A stretch of DNA of 64,000 nt, from NCBI GenBank assembly GCA_022570795.1, contig JAKUDP010000004.1, forward strand, positions 1,612,001 to 1,676,000, in the 5' to 3' direction. This DNA comes from Sphaerulina vaccinii. Taxonomy: Eukaryota; Ascomycota; Dothideomycetes; Mycosphaerellales; Mycosphaerellaceae. The notes under the pieces were generated by a model. It did no database searches. It was not told where the DNA came from and was given only the letters and a program-made list of their open reading frames with translations. The translations under genes were made by a program, and so were the position numbers. Below, piece by piece: positions 22,300 through 31,752 of this stretch; position 1 is the first letter of the stretch, and every line of letters begins with the position of its first letter.

Positions 22300-23103
22300 T
22301 CAGACCGCCTTCGAACTACAAGCTACTCTACTCTTGCCACCGCATGCCTTGGTCACTGGCACATTCTTTCCTTTCGGGTCTGGCTTGCTGATCTTGCTCT
22401 GAACTTCCTTGATTCCCCTGAACCAAGCCTCAGCGAACAGTCTGTAACCCTCGTCTGTAGGGTGAGTGCCGTCACTAGTTTGTATTTCACTCTTCGATAT
22501 GGCATGATAGACATCAACCCATCCCGTCTTCATACCATCAGCAGTAGCGTTGTCCACTGCTTGCTTGATCCCAACATTCAGCTTCTGAACACACTCATCT
22601 ACCGACTCCATCAGATTCGGCAAAAGACTCGAAGCAATAACAACTGCGTTGGGATTATGCGTTCGGATGTTCTTAAGCAGAGTCATATATCGCTCCGGAG
22701 CTGTCTCGGGATGATTTCCAGCTATATTGCAATCGTTCGTGCCTGCATTGAGTAGGATCAAATTTGGCAGATAACTATATGCTCCATCTTTCAGTGCGAT
22801 CTCATCGATTCCGCTGATCGTGTAGCCAGGATGACCTTCACAAAGGTTGTTGGACATGTCGCCCCATGATACAGAGCCCACATAGGTGACGTTATTGCCA
22901 TTGCTTTCGAGGAGGTCGCCCAGATGTGGACGATAGCCAGCTTCGTCTGTTGAGGTCTGGCCACGAGTTGCTGATGCGCCTTGTGGCATAATTCGTAGCT
23001 GAATACCATTGGCTATGCTTGTTGGGTAGTCGAGAGTGGCGGCCGAGGAGACCGTGACCGTGACTGCCAGGAGCACGCACTTCAATGTTTGGAGACGTGT
23101 CAT
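22300..23103 (-). CDS. Secreted SGNH/GDSL-type hydrolase
   Basis: A single exon of 267 residues with a signal peptide (MTRLQTLKCVLLAVTVTVSS). Block I reads MPQGASATRG, where the usual GDS is GAS: the nucleophile Ser is kept but the Asp is not. Block III is LLNAGTNDC and block V is DGTHPTDEGY, with the catalytic Asp and His. A Lys/Cys-containing tail follows. The family includes secreted acetyl and carbohydrate esterases. It sits between qutC and qutA; esterified quinate such as chlorogenic acid is a plausible but unproven substrate link. Confidence 0.85.
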   Translation of the reverse strand: MTRLQTLKCVLLAVTVTVSSAATLDYPTSIANGIQLRIMPQGASATRGQTSTDEAGYRPHLGDLLESNGNNVTYVGSVSWGDMSNNLCEGHPGYTISGIDEIALKDGAYSYLPNLILLNAGTNDCNIAGNHPETAPERYMTLLKNIRTHNPNAVVIASSLLPNLMESVDECVQKLNVGIKQAVDNATADGMKTGWVDVYHAISKSEIQTSDGTHPTDEGYRLFAEAWFRGIKEVQSKISKPDPKGKNVPVTKACGGKSRVACSSKAV

Positions 23104-23616
23104 CTTCAAGCTGAGTTACTGGACTGCATGAGCTGCTGCTGAAGCGGAGCGGCCTTATAAGCTGAAGTCGTTGCGCTAAGTATAAGTTCGTCTTTGTCGA
23201 AGTCAAGGGTACACGAGCGGCACATGTGGCTTGTCAGCAGATCGCCTGTGACGACTACCCTTTCAGGAAAGATGTAGCACAACCATTCAAGGCTAGTGTC
23301 ACATCCTGCTCCTGCACCACATATGTATGAGTGGGACGGGAATTGCAGTCATTGAGACATTCACCGGTGCAGGTTGAGCATGCGAGCTGCTTTGATACTG
23401 CACCAGCGATATCGGTGGATTAGCCCACCTCATCAAGCTCTCTTCACGAGTCGACCTTTTTCAGCTGTTCTCGCACATGATGTTACGCGATCATCAGCTC
23501 GACTTAGCAACCAGTTGCTGATGACGGTCGTGACCATGAGTTGGAGAACAAAGTACTTGCACCACGATGTGCTGACTTGGACTGTATGACTGTTGGCTTC
23601 CCACAAAGGATCGTAC
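23104..23616. other. Intergenic, nothing recognised
   Basis: The upstream region of the hydrolase and the 3' region of qutA, both on the minus strand. No gene is seen. Confidence 0.4.
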
Positions 23617-25542
23617 TCAGCCAGCATCGTTGCCAGACGTGTCAAAATCTTGCGTAGATCCTGCGTATGTCGCTGGCTGCATATACGTGAGCAGAGGATT
23701 CGATGGTTGGTAGTCTGCTCCAAAGAATTCGGCCAAGTCCAGATCAGGCCCAAAGCCTAGGTTTTGCATGAAACTAGGGTTCAATGAGAAGTCTGTGCGA
23801 TCCAGCATCGCAAGCTCCTCGAAGACGTCTGCTCCTGGTGCCGCATTGGCAGATCCTACATCATCTGTCACCAGTGCGCCATCGTGGTTGTCTTCGGTGC
23901 CGACGATCGCTGCGTTGACCCAGTTGCTAGGTCCTGCGATCTGTTGCATTTGATTCGCAGGTGTACTGCTAGCCAGGGACTCTGTGGTCTCGTTCGGAAT
24001 GCTCATGAAAGGGTAGTGCGTGTTGTCGACGAAGGGTGTTGTGAAGTCCATGTGTGATGAGCTATTGCGGGCATGAATGGGACTCGTGTGCACAGGCGCC
24101 TGTGTCTTCCGATCCGCTAGAATTCGAGATGGATGTTGACGCTGAGTACTGTCACTAGCATTGGCGAGAAGCCTGGTGAGTGCCTCCATCATTGACGACA
24201 CGTCTGCCGCTCCAGGACTACTCATGGCGTGGTCTCGAGGGAACTGTAAAGCAACGCGCACGAGCTCATTGAATGTGCTCATCGATCTTGCAGGAGACTT
24301 GGCCACATTCGAATTGGCACCAGCAGTTGGGTCCGACCACGGCGACCACTCCTCGAGTCCGTCTTCGATCAAAAAGCCGACATGCTGAATGTCTGCTGGC
24401 CTGATGTGAGTGATAGCGCCAGTCTGTGAGGCAATGGCGCGTTCAAGCACAAACGCTGCAAGCAATGTGTGTTTGGTGCGGCCCTCGAAGAGGGTCGTGC
24501 TGGTGCCTTTGCCGAGATTGAAGTGTGACAGTAAGCGTATAGCTGATCCTATGACAAGCCAAGCAGGTAACCAAGCTCGTTGCATAACTTCTGTCAGGCC
24601 AATAATGAGCAGGGCCTTGATATGGCCAAGCTGAAAGCCATGTTCGCTAGGGATCAGGGACTTTGCAATGTCTCGACAAACAACAAAATCTTCGGCACCG
24701 GTCTGTAGCAACGCAAGTGCCATGATACTCCACAATTCAGCATGACCTGCTCCAGCCGCATCTTGTTTGCGAAGGCCACCTTGAGGGTAAGAATACATAA
24801 GCTTGAGAACATCATGGCGTTCGACCATTGGTAGCCACGTGTGCGTGAATGCGAAATAGTGCTCAAGGAGTGCCCAGGAGTTTGGTGGCAGCCGGAGCAG
24901 ATCGCTCTTAGTCACCGTGGCTTCGTGTAGCGGCGAGAGGATGTTTGTTGCAATCGACTCGATTGTGTCCCGTTGGATCGCGCCCGTATCAGAAGGTACT
25001 GATGGCGGCGGCGACTGATACGATGCTGCACCAGCATTTTGATCTGTTTCGTGGCTCTGTGATGCCGTCTCTCGTGGCAGTTCAATGTCGGCGCCAGACA
25101 GCAACTGGTCTATCTGTCTGCATACTAGACTGTGCCGCCATGAGGTATGCAACGCTTCCGCCGGAACAGCATCTTTCCATGCTATCAGTTGGTGTGCCCG
25201 ATCGTGTGAATCTGGTAGCAGAGTAGAAATCTTGTTTGCACTCTCCGGAAAGTTCTCGAAAATCCAGGCCAAGGTCAATTCGAGAGTCCTGATGTAGTTT
25301 GGCTGGATACCACGTTTCTTTGGCTGCTCATTGTAGGTACAACTGCGACCTTGAGCCTCGCACGTCTGGCAGATTGGCTGAGCGCCATCGCACTTCTCCC
25401 TCCCAGCTCGACATTGATCACAGGCTCGTGACACTCTCACGCGCTTTGCCTTCTGCGAGACATCTCCTTTCGAGGCTCTCTTACTGCCAGACGCCACCGG
25501 CTCCTGGCCATTTGCAGGAGGCTCTTGGCTACCTCTCAACAT
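23617..25542 (-). CDS. qutA: QutA-like Zn2Cys6 transcriptional activator of quinate genes
   Basis: A single exon of 641 residues. The zinc cluster is C41-x2-C44-x6-C51-x6-C58-x2-C61-x6-C68 within RVRVSRACDQCRAGREKCDG, followed by PKKRGIQPNYIRTLELTLAW. This linker is a hallmark of QutA/Qa-1F. The middle region (residues about 210–400) contains the fungal transcription factor domain (LLEHYFAFTHTWLPMVERHD), and the acidic C-terminus may be the activation region. In known systems the activator switches on all qut genes when quinate is present and is held inactive by QutR. Here it lies divergently next to qutR. It is shorter than the ~820 residues of the Aspergillus protein. Confidence 0.9.
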   Translation of the reverse strand: MLRGSQEPPANGQEPVASGSKRASKGDVSQKAKRVRVSRACDQCRAGREKCDGAQPICQTCEAQGRSCTYNEQPKKRGIQPNYIRTLELTLAWIFENFPESANKISTLLPDSHDRAHQLIAWKDAVPAEALHTSWRHSLVCRQIDQLLSGADIELPRETASQSHETDQNAGAASYQSPPPSVPSDTGAIQRDTIESIATNILSPLHEATVTKSDLLRLPPNSWALLEHYFAFTHTWLPMVERHDVLKLMYSYPQGGLRKQDAAGAGHAELWSIMALALLQTGAEDFVVCRDIAKSLIPSEHGFQLGHIKALLIIGLTEVMQRAWLPAWLVIGSAIRLLSHFNLGKGTSTTLFEGRTKHTLLAAFVLERAIASQTGAITHIRPADIQHVGFLIEDGLEEWSPWSDPTAGANSNVAKSPARSMSTFNELVRVALQFPRDHAMSSPGAADVSSMMEALTRLLANASDSTQRQHPSRILADRKTQAPVHTSPIHARNSSSHMDFTTPFVDNTHYPFMSIPNETTESLASSTPANQMQQIAGPSNWVNAAIVGTEDNHDGALVTDDVGSANAAPGADVFEELAMLDRTDFSLNPSFMQNLGFGPDLDLAEFFGADYQPSNPLLTYMQPATYAGSTQDFDTSGNDAG

Positions 25543-26348
25543 AACAAGGCTCGCTCAGGTCAAGCGCATCTTCCAGCCTGTCTCATAGCACTGACGACCA
25601 CGTGATGGCGGGTGTACGTTCTCAGCCAGATGATCTCCTCTCACCAATGTCGGATCCAGAATGGGGCAGGCAAATTGTTCCAGAGATGTAAGAAGAGATC
25701 CCTCGCGTTTCCTGCTCTGGCTGCGCCCAGGTGAAGTCAACACGAAAGAGAACAGGTGGATCTCAGAGTTCGAGCTGTTGCTGTCATTGCCATGTGGATA
25801 CCATACTGGACTCGCACGCACAACGACCTCACCTGACAGATGAAGACTGCCACTGGAGGCTCTCCGCAAGGCACTCCACTGCCGAGCGCCGTTTGGTGGA
25901 GGTCAAGACGCCGTGAGGAGAAGAAGGACAAGATCCACTCTGAGCCCATGTCGATCTTTGATTGGTCATGCCCACTGTTCGACTCGAGGTCCAGATGTCT
26001 GGAAGAAGACTCTTCCGGCGCGACTCTTGGCTTTGGTTCGACCGCGTCCAGCCTTCACCACGTCGTCTAACGGCATCAAGCCCGTTCGATGTCGACTCGA
26101 CTACACGCCCAGGATGCAAATGTCTGGATACTGGGCCGCAGCCGACTCCACTGACCAATTTGGTATCGCACGACTTCATTGCGCTCACCTGATCTCTCAC
26201 CTGCTCAAGCTCAATGGCGGCTGAAGGACGATAGCATGTGCAGTACTTCACCGTCAACCCATCAACTCAGCTCCTGTACACTGGAGACCATCAAGGACTT
26301 GGAGCAGAGAGTGTGTCGCATCCTTTGCCAACAGGCTCAGATAGCATC
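25543..26348. promoter_or_regulatory. Divergent promoter qutA / qutR
   Basis: An 806-bp spacer between the activator and repressor genes, a conserved arrangement in quinate clusters. No complete GGRTAARYRYTTATCC match was found by eye. Confidence 0.45.
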
Positions 26349-28967
26349 ATGGCCGCCGTTCATGCTGGCGTGAAACGATCTTACCAGGACATGCGAGGTA
26401 TCGAGCATCTTGTCTCGCCTCGATCAAATACGAAAGAACCTCTACAGCAGATCTCACGCTCGAGAGAAGCCAGTGCCACCCCAACGCCATCAAATGGAAC
26501 CATCACACCAAGTAGTCTGGAATCACGACCTAGAAAAGTCACCTTTGGATCCGATGCATCAATACTGTTGATCGGTGTTCGTGGCGTCGGGAAAAGCTCA
26601 CTGGGCTTTCTCGCAGCCTCAGCTTACAGTCGTCGACTTATTGAGTCTGATCGGGCATTCACAGAGGCGACAGGCTCCAATCGGGCCACATATCGCAAGG
26701 TACAGGGCCCTGCGGAGTATCAACGAAAGCACTGCGAAGTTCTGAAGCGGCTGCTCGAGACGAACAGCAGGAACTCTGTAATCGTCTGCAGCTTCGCAGA
26801 TCTCGAGAGCGATGGTGCCAGACTGATTCGAGACTGGGCTCAATCGCATCCTGTCATCTATGTCACACGAGACATTCCTGGCATCCAGAACTACATCCGA
26901 GTATGGTCAGAGGAAAGGATTCAAGACGTGATACGTGCTTCCGAAGCTCTTCTGCGAGACTGCTCCAGCTTCGACTTCTTCAATGTCTCAGAAACGATGG
27001 ACAGCCTCTCACCGAACGAGGGACCACGTCAGGCATTAAGCAGAGTCTCGAATGGGCCGTTTCTGACGCTTAAGAGGACGGAGCATGACTTTCTGAAACT
27101 GCTGCGCAACATCATCGGCGACCATGATCGAGGCCGCTCACATCAGTCAGCTTATCCACTGTCACAGATGAGTGTCGATAAGCTCGAGTTCACCTCGGCT
27201 GTAACACTTTCCGCAGATGATGTAGTCTCGCGGCGTATTGACCTGGACGAAGCGCAGATCGGCGTTGATGCTATCCAGCTGGAGATCAGTACAAGCCCAC
27301 GACATGGTGATACCTGGCGTCTCGGCAAACATAGCTGCTTCAATCTGGTCAACGAAGCCTTTGCTGTCATTCGAAGGTCGACAATCTTGCCTATTGTGAT
27401 TGAGGTCACGCACGATGAACGAGACGCTCGGCAAAAGCAGCTGTCGCGGGCAGAGCTGCTAGAGTATTGTCTCCGCTTGGGTCCCGAGTATTGTACGCTG
27501 GATTTGCAACTGGAAGAATCCCAACTGAGGCACTTGCTTGCGAGCAAGGGTCGCACGAACGTGATTGGCGAGTACGTCGCCACTAACCGCATACCGGATG
27601 GCTGGTCTGGACAAGCATGTATGGACATCTACGAGAAAGGCCAGAAACTAGGCTGTGATCTAGTGAAGATCACGATGCCTGACGGAACGCTATCAGACAA
27701 CTTCGCCATTCAAGCATTTCAGCAGCGTGTGCAAACTCTACATGGCGACAATGGTCCACGACTAATAGCTTATTGTACCGGCAGGCAAGGCCGTACCTCG
27801 ATGTGCTTCAACAATACACTGACACCAGTGATGCCACTTGATCGGGTTGTCGATCCCACAAGTCCTGATAGCAACCACGTCGAATCAGGCCTTCCACTGG
27901 TGACCGCGAAGGAGCGCAGTCAGGCTCTCTTTGCGAGCTTCGTTCACGAACCAATGCACTTTCTCATCTATGGAGCCAATGTCAGCTTCTCACTGTCACC
28001 GGCTATGCATAATGCAGCGTACCAGGCTATGGGCATGCCGCATTCCTACCGAACGCACTCAGCTTCCACACTGGACGACTTTGTTGCGCTTGTTCGGGAG
28101 CACGATTTCGGTGGTGCCGCCATCGTCCAGCCATTCAAGACGAAGACGTTGCCCATGATGGATCTGCTCAGTCCGCATGCTAGGGCAATCGGCGCACTGA
28201 ACACGGTCATTCCTTTGCGGGACGACTCAGTCATAGCATCCATTACCAGCGAAGTTGGCATCTTCCGAGAACGCAACCGCACAGGATCAATGAAAGCACT
28301 CTACGGCGACAATACCGACTGGATCGGAATTCGAGCCTGTATCCGTCGAGGACTCTCTCCAGCGAACACAGTACGTCCACAGACTACAGGGCTTGTCTGC
28401 GGAGCAGGCGGTATGGCTCGTGCAGCTATTTACTCCATGATCTCGCTTGGCGTGCAGAACATCTACGTCTGCAACAGAACGAAGGGCAACGCAGAAGAGC
28501 TCGCTGAGCATTACAATCGCCTCATACGAACGAATGGCATCGCTGAGCTCAGTCCCGCGAATGCTGCGAATACAACAGTCAAGGCACTGGAGTCTTTCAG
28601 CAGCGAGTGGCCGAAGCACATGCGACATCCCACAATGATAGTCAGTACGATCCCGACACAAACCCTTGATGGCATGCCCACGAACTTCACACTACCAAAG
28701 GACTGGCTCAGCAGCAGAACTGGTGGTGTGGTCGTAGAGCTCGCATACATGCCAATTGTGACTCCACTTGTCATTCAAGTTCAGCAGATTCAAAGCAAAG
28801 GCTGGATACTCATGGATGGGCTGGACATGCTGCCAGAGCAGGCCTTTGCGCAGTTCGAGTTGTTCACAGGTCGTCGGGCACCACGCAAGCTGATGAGAGA
28901 TGAGATCTTCAAACATTACAACGAAGACTTTGTGCTTGGTGGTGCGTTGAATACAGATTCTCCCTAA
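26349..28967 (+). CDS. qutR: QutR-like repressor, derived from the last three AROM domains
   Basis: A single exon of 872 residues. Residues 1–65 are a Ser/Pro-rich lead. A shikimate-kinase-like domain starts with the P-loop GVRGVGKSS (76–84). A type I dehydroquinase-like domain follows (about 305–515); it keeps the Lys of DLVKIT (about 439), but the position of the catalytic His motif reads GEYVAT. The C-terminal shikimate-dehydrogenase-like domain (about 535–872) shows FSLSPAMHN, GDNTDWIGI and GAGGMARAAIY. This order is that of the pentafunctional AROM enzyme minus its first two domains, as known for QutR/Qa-1S, a regulator that senses pathway intermediates and inhibits QutA. The lost His supports a non-enzymatic role. 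Confidence 0.93.
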   Translation: MAAVHAGVKRSYQDMRGIEHLVSPRSNTKEPLQQISRSREASATPTPSNGTITPSSLESRPRKVTFGSDASILLIGVRGVGKSSLGFLAASAYSRRLIESDRAFTEATGSNRATYRKVQGPAEYQRKHCEVLKRLLETNSRNSVIVCSFADLESDGARLIRDWAQSHPVIYVTRDIPGIQNYIRVWSEERIQDVIRASEALLRDCSSFDFFNVSETMDSLSPNEGPRQALSRVSNGPFLTLKRTEHDFLKLLRNIIGDHDRGRSHQSAYPLSQMSVDKLEFTSAVTLSADDVVSRRIDLDEAQIGVDAIQLEISTSPRHGDTWRLGKHSCFNLVNEAFAVIRRSTILPIVIEVTHDERDARQKQLSRAELLEYCLRLGPEYCTLDLQLEESQLRHLLASKGRTNVIGEYVATNRIPDGWSGQACMDIYEKGQKLGCDLVKITMPDGTLSDNFAIQAFQQRVQTLHGDNGPRLIAYCTGRQGRTSMCFNNTLTPVMPLDRVVDPTSPDSNHVESGLPLVTAKERSQALFASFVHEPMHFLIYGANVSFSLSPAMHNAAYQAMGMPHSYRTHSASTLDDFVALVREHDFGGAAIVQPFKTKTLPMMDLLSPHARAIGALNTVIPLRDDSVIASITSEVGIFRERNRTGSMKALYGDNTDWIGIRACIRRGLSPANTVRPQTTGLVCGAGGMARAAIYSMISLGVQNIYVCNRTKGNAEELAEHYNRLIRTNGIAELSPANAANTTVKALESFSSEWPKHMRHPTMIVSTIPTQTLDGMPTNFTLPKDWLSSRTGGVVVELAYMPIVTPLVIQVQQIQSKGWILMDGLDMLPEQAFAQFELFTGRRAPRKLMRDEIFKHYNEDFVLGGALNTDSP

Positions 28968-29150
28968 CCTTACTTATGAAATGACAACGATGATGAATTC
29001 AAGCTCCAAGCAACGCCTAAATTCAATTGTCGATTAGCATATATCCGAATTAACGATTGGCTGGTCAGCTTACACCGCACACACACTCTCTCGTCGCCCT
29101 AACAGCTTCCTGTCGCCTCACACCAGTTGGGAGTTCTATGTGTTGATGAA

Positions 29151-29603
29151 TCATGAAGGAGGCCAGTTCGGAGTACTATGTTCTCCCGAACTATGGAACA
29201 TGCCATGATCTCCCGGCTTCCCAAATCCGCAGGCCGCCGGATCTGCGAAGCAATCTGACTGGCCTTCAGACTCTGGCTGGCCCTCTGGCGGTTCTTCCCA
29301 TTCTGGCATTCCTGTTGACTCTGGGACGTATGGCGGGTCTTCCGATTCTGGCTCGTCTTCCGATTCTGGAACGACTGGCGGTTCCTCTTCCGACTCTGTC
29401 TCGCCACCGCCAGTGTTCCACGATTGGGTCACACCTTGTGGGTCCTCCTTTATTTTACTCTTGAAGCCTCCGATCGCATCCAAGATCTGGTCACAGTGAC
29501 GGACAGGACAGGATCCATCACGTCGCAAGCCTATGAAGGCACCGAGGGAGGCTTGTGGTAGGAGAATGGCAAAGGCCAAGGCCGTAATGAATGATGTGTG
29601 CAT
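29151..29603 (-). CDS. Small secreted protein with acidic PESED repeats
   Basis: A 150-residue frame with a clear signal peptide (MHTSFITALAFAILLPQASL). The mature part has a short conserved region (DQILDAIGGFKSKIKED, QSWNT) and then an acidic tract built on the repeated words PESEDEPESED and PESEGQSD, reflected as a degenerate 12–18-bp tandem repeat in the DNA at about 29235–29400. The tail contains FHSSGEH. No known domain is recognised. A second copy with the same layout lies at 30804..31142, and their flanks also match, so this is a duplicated, possibly effector-like or wall-associated secreted protein (inference). Confidence 0.6.
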   Translation of the reverse strand: MHTSFITALAFAILLPQASLGAFIGLRRDGSCPVRHCDQILDAIGGFKSKIKEDPQGVTQSWNTGGGETESEEEPPVVPESEDEPESEDPPYVPESTGMPEWEEPPEGQPESEGQSDCFADPAACGFGKPGDHGMFHSSGEHSTPNWPPS

Positions 29604-29960
29604 TGCAGCTCACTTCTTGTTGATAAACGTGGTCAGCGTAACGAGAGACTTGAAGTAGGAAGGAATTTGGCTGGTTGCCGAGATGCACAGATGAGTATTA
29701 TAACTCATATCGATCCATGCTCAAGACTCAGGAGTTTTCAGGCATATCTGGACCAACAAGCAGGCATTTGCCTGGATCTGGGCAGGGCAACAGAGGTTGG
29801 AAGGAACGTTATACTTGAAGATATTCTGGTGGAAGTGGACATGCAGGTTATCAAAAGTTCTGCAGGAGGCATTCGTCAGCGAGTTGATTTGGTGGAGCTC
29901 CCATCCTCGAGAGACCTATGGACTAGAGAGCGGCTGTGCGTTTCTCTCCTTGACTGTTGG
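29600..29960. repeat. Diverged segmental duplication, copy A (upstream flank)
   Basis: Ordered matching blocks link this flank to copy B: ACTTGAAGTAGGA at 29648 (31183 in B), GAGTATTATAACTCATAT at 29693 (GAGTGTTATAACTTATAT at 31237), GGCATTCGTCAGCGAG at 29869 (GGCATTCATCAGCGAG at 31505), and TTTGGTGGAGCTCCC at 29888 (31606). The coding parts also match in layout, so the duplicated unit is about 0.8 kb or more. Confidence 0.65.
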
Positions 29961-30803
29961 ACTTTGAATGCGCACGACTCGTCTATAAGGTCGTGGACCC
30001 TCGGAGGAATGTAGCAATTGTCTCGTCTGTATGCTACACAGCTTACTTGAGCACAAAGACTGGCTTGTTCACAGCCCTAACATCGGTACGAGCAATACGG
30101 CATACGTAAGGGCATACTGCGATAGGACTAACTCTCACTTGCACTAACAGCAGGCGTAGTTCTAGGTGGAAAGACTCCATTGCAGTGATTCATGGAGTTG
30201 TTCCTGAGGAATCCGGTCTTTGTTACCATGCACTGGGCAAAGAGAACATGGCGAAACCTCATTAGCCAGAACAACATGACAAAGCTGGCCATCTCCAGCT
30301 ACACGCCATCCATCCCAGTACTTCAGTGTTCACGCCAGAGGAACAGTAGTTTCATGCAACTCAATATGAGTGGTCACAATGGAGACCACACCAGGAGTGA
30401 GCGCTCTTCCTGGCGCTCGTCAAGAAACTGAAGCTATTGGAAGACGTGCGAACGATGCACACATACTATATGATGTCCTCAGACAGAAATCTGCTTACGA
30501 GGTTCTGCGATAGATTCAGAGAACAGGACGTTTGTTTCTCAACATAACTCTCATTACTATCTTCCCAGAAAGTAAGCACTCGTATCGTAGATGCTACAGT
30601 ACAACTTCCGAGAGACGCGCCTCCGCCACAACCGAACACCTGCTATATAATACCTGTAAAGACGAAGAGAATTAGAAGAACCGTTCAGCAACCCTGACTA
30701 TACTAGTTCATTGGTACATGTTCGAGTTGCAAACACAGTGTGGTCAGCTTGCACTTCTTCCCCTCTGCTTGCTTCAACAGCACTTCAACAGCCTTGTCCC
30801 GCG
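29604..30803. other. Intergenic with upstream half of a diverged duplication
   Basis: The first 330 bases are the upstream region of the secreted protein gene and share short blocks, in the same order, with the region upstream of its paralogue (see repeat features). The rest shows no gene. Confidence 0.5.
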
Positions 30804-31142
30804 TCAGCTCAGTTCGGAGTGCCATGGACTATGGAATTTGCACTGCTCACCCGGCGTCCCTGGTTCGCACCCATCGATTGGAAAACCCGTGCTTTCGAAA
30901 CCCTCTGGCACTCCCTTGTCTGAGTGGTGATCGTTGTTGTCGTTGTTGTTGTTCTCGTTCTTGTCGTTGCTAGTGTCCCACGTTTTGATCGCATCTTCTC
31001 CAGCGCTACTACCACCAGCAATCTGTCCCTTCAAGCTTGCGATTGCTTTCAAGGGGTCGCCACCACCATCCCTTACCCTAAGCGGATAGCTGAGGGCAAG
31101 CTGTAGGATGAAGGGTAGGATCGTGACGAATGATGGCTGCAT
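30804..31142 (-). CDS. Small secreted protein, paralogue of the 29151–29603 gene
   Basis: A 112-residue frame with a signal peptide (MQPSFVTILPFILQLALSYP). It shares the order of elements with its neighbour: AIASLKGQI versus AIGGFKSKI, IKTWDTS versus QSWNTG, a low-complexity acidic/Asn tract (KNENNNNDNNDHH), and the tail GEQCKFHS versus GMFHSSGE. The repeat tract is Asn/Asp-rich here and Pro/Glu/Ser-rich in the other copy, so the tract has diverged fast. Function is unknown. Confidence 0.55.
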   Translation of the reverse strand: MQPSFVTILPFILQLALSYPLRVRDGGGDPLKAIASLKGQIAGGSSAGEDAIKTWDTSNDKNENNNNDNNDHHSDKGVPEGFESTGFPIDGCEPGTPGEQCKFHSPWHSELS

Positions 31143-31640
31143 TGCTGCTACTTTGTAAGAAGTGGGATATAATGATGGAGTGACTTGAAGTAGGACCGAG
31201 TTGATGAGTTTGGACGATTGTTTAGATGCATTCGATGAGTGTTATAACTTATATGAGTCCATTCCTTCGTTTAGCTGCCTATGCTCAGGAGTTCTCAACG
31301 CTGTCTGTTCCAACAAGAGCCTTTCTATCTAGAGGTGTGCAATTCACCAAAGAGTGGAACAACATACTTGCAAAGATTGCAAAGATTGAGAAACTGATAT
31401 GTTATAGGCAGCTAAACGAAAGGCTTGGGTATTGTATATGGTACCACGGCCGTGCACGCTTGGCACTGGCTTCACTTACATGTAGGTTTAGATAGTTCCG
31501 GTGCGGCATTCATCAGCGAGCAAGATGAAACTCACAGGGTCTTGGGATGCTGCCTTGTCAGCAGGCTTGTCTATGTCCTCTCGTCGGCCACTATGATCAG
31601 ATCTCTTTGGTGGAGCTCCCTTCTTCCTGGTCAGAGCCTA
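31140..31640. repeat. Diverged segmental duplication, copy B (upstream flank)
   Basis: The counterpart of copy A. The spacing between matching blocks grows by about 90 bases between the second and third block and by about 80 between the third and fourth, showing insertions in this copy. One of them coincides with the inverted-repeat element at 31264–31423. Confidence 0.65.
31264..31423. mobile_element. Short inverted-repeat element (MITE-like)
   Basis: CGTTTAGCTGCCTAT at 31268–31282 recurs as a perfect inverted copy at 31404–31418; with a one-base bulge the arms extend to about 19–20 bp (31264–31282 and 31404–31423). The element is about 160 bp with no coding potential and sits where copy B of the local duplication has extra sequence relative to copy A. 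No clear target-site duplication is visible. It could be a degenerate MITE or a simple hairpin. Confidence 0.5.
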
Positions 31641-31752
31641 GTCTGCGAATGACAACATTCTCTCCTTGAGCATAGATGTGCAAGGTTCGTATTACATTAT
31701 GTTCTATTGTACTTCATCTTATTCGCTACCGGGCTTCGTGCGTATACTACAT
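31424..31752. other. Intergenic, end of the duplicated flank
   Basis: Contains the last matching blocks of duplication copy B and the 3' region of the selenium-binding-protein-like gene. No gene is recognised. Confidence 0.4.

Noticed and set aside
9578..26348. QutA/Qa-1F operator sites (GGRTAARYRYTTATCC) in cluster promoters
   Set aside because: Only weak partial matches by eye (for example near 16249); a position-weight scan would be needed.
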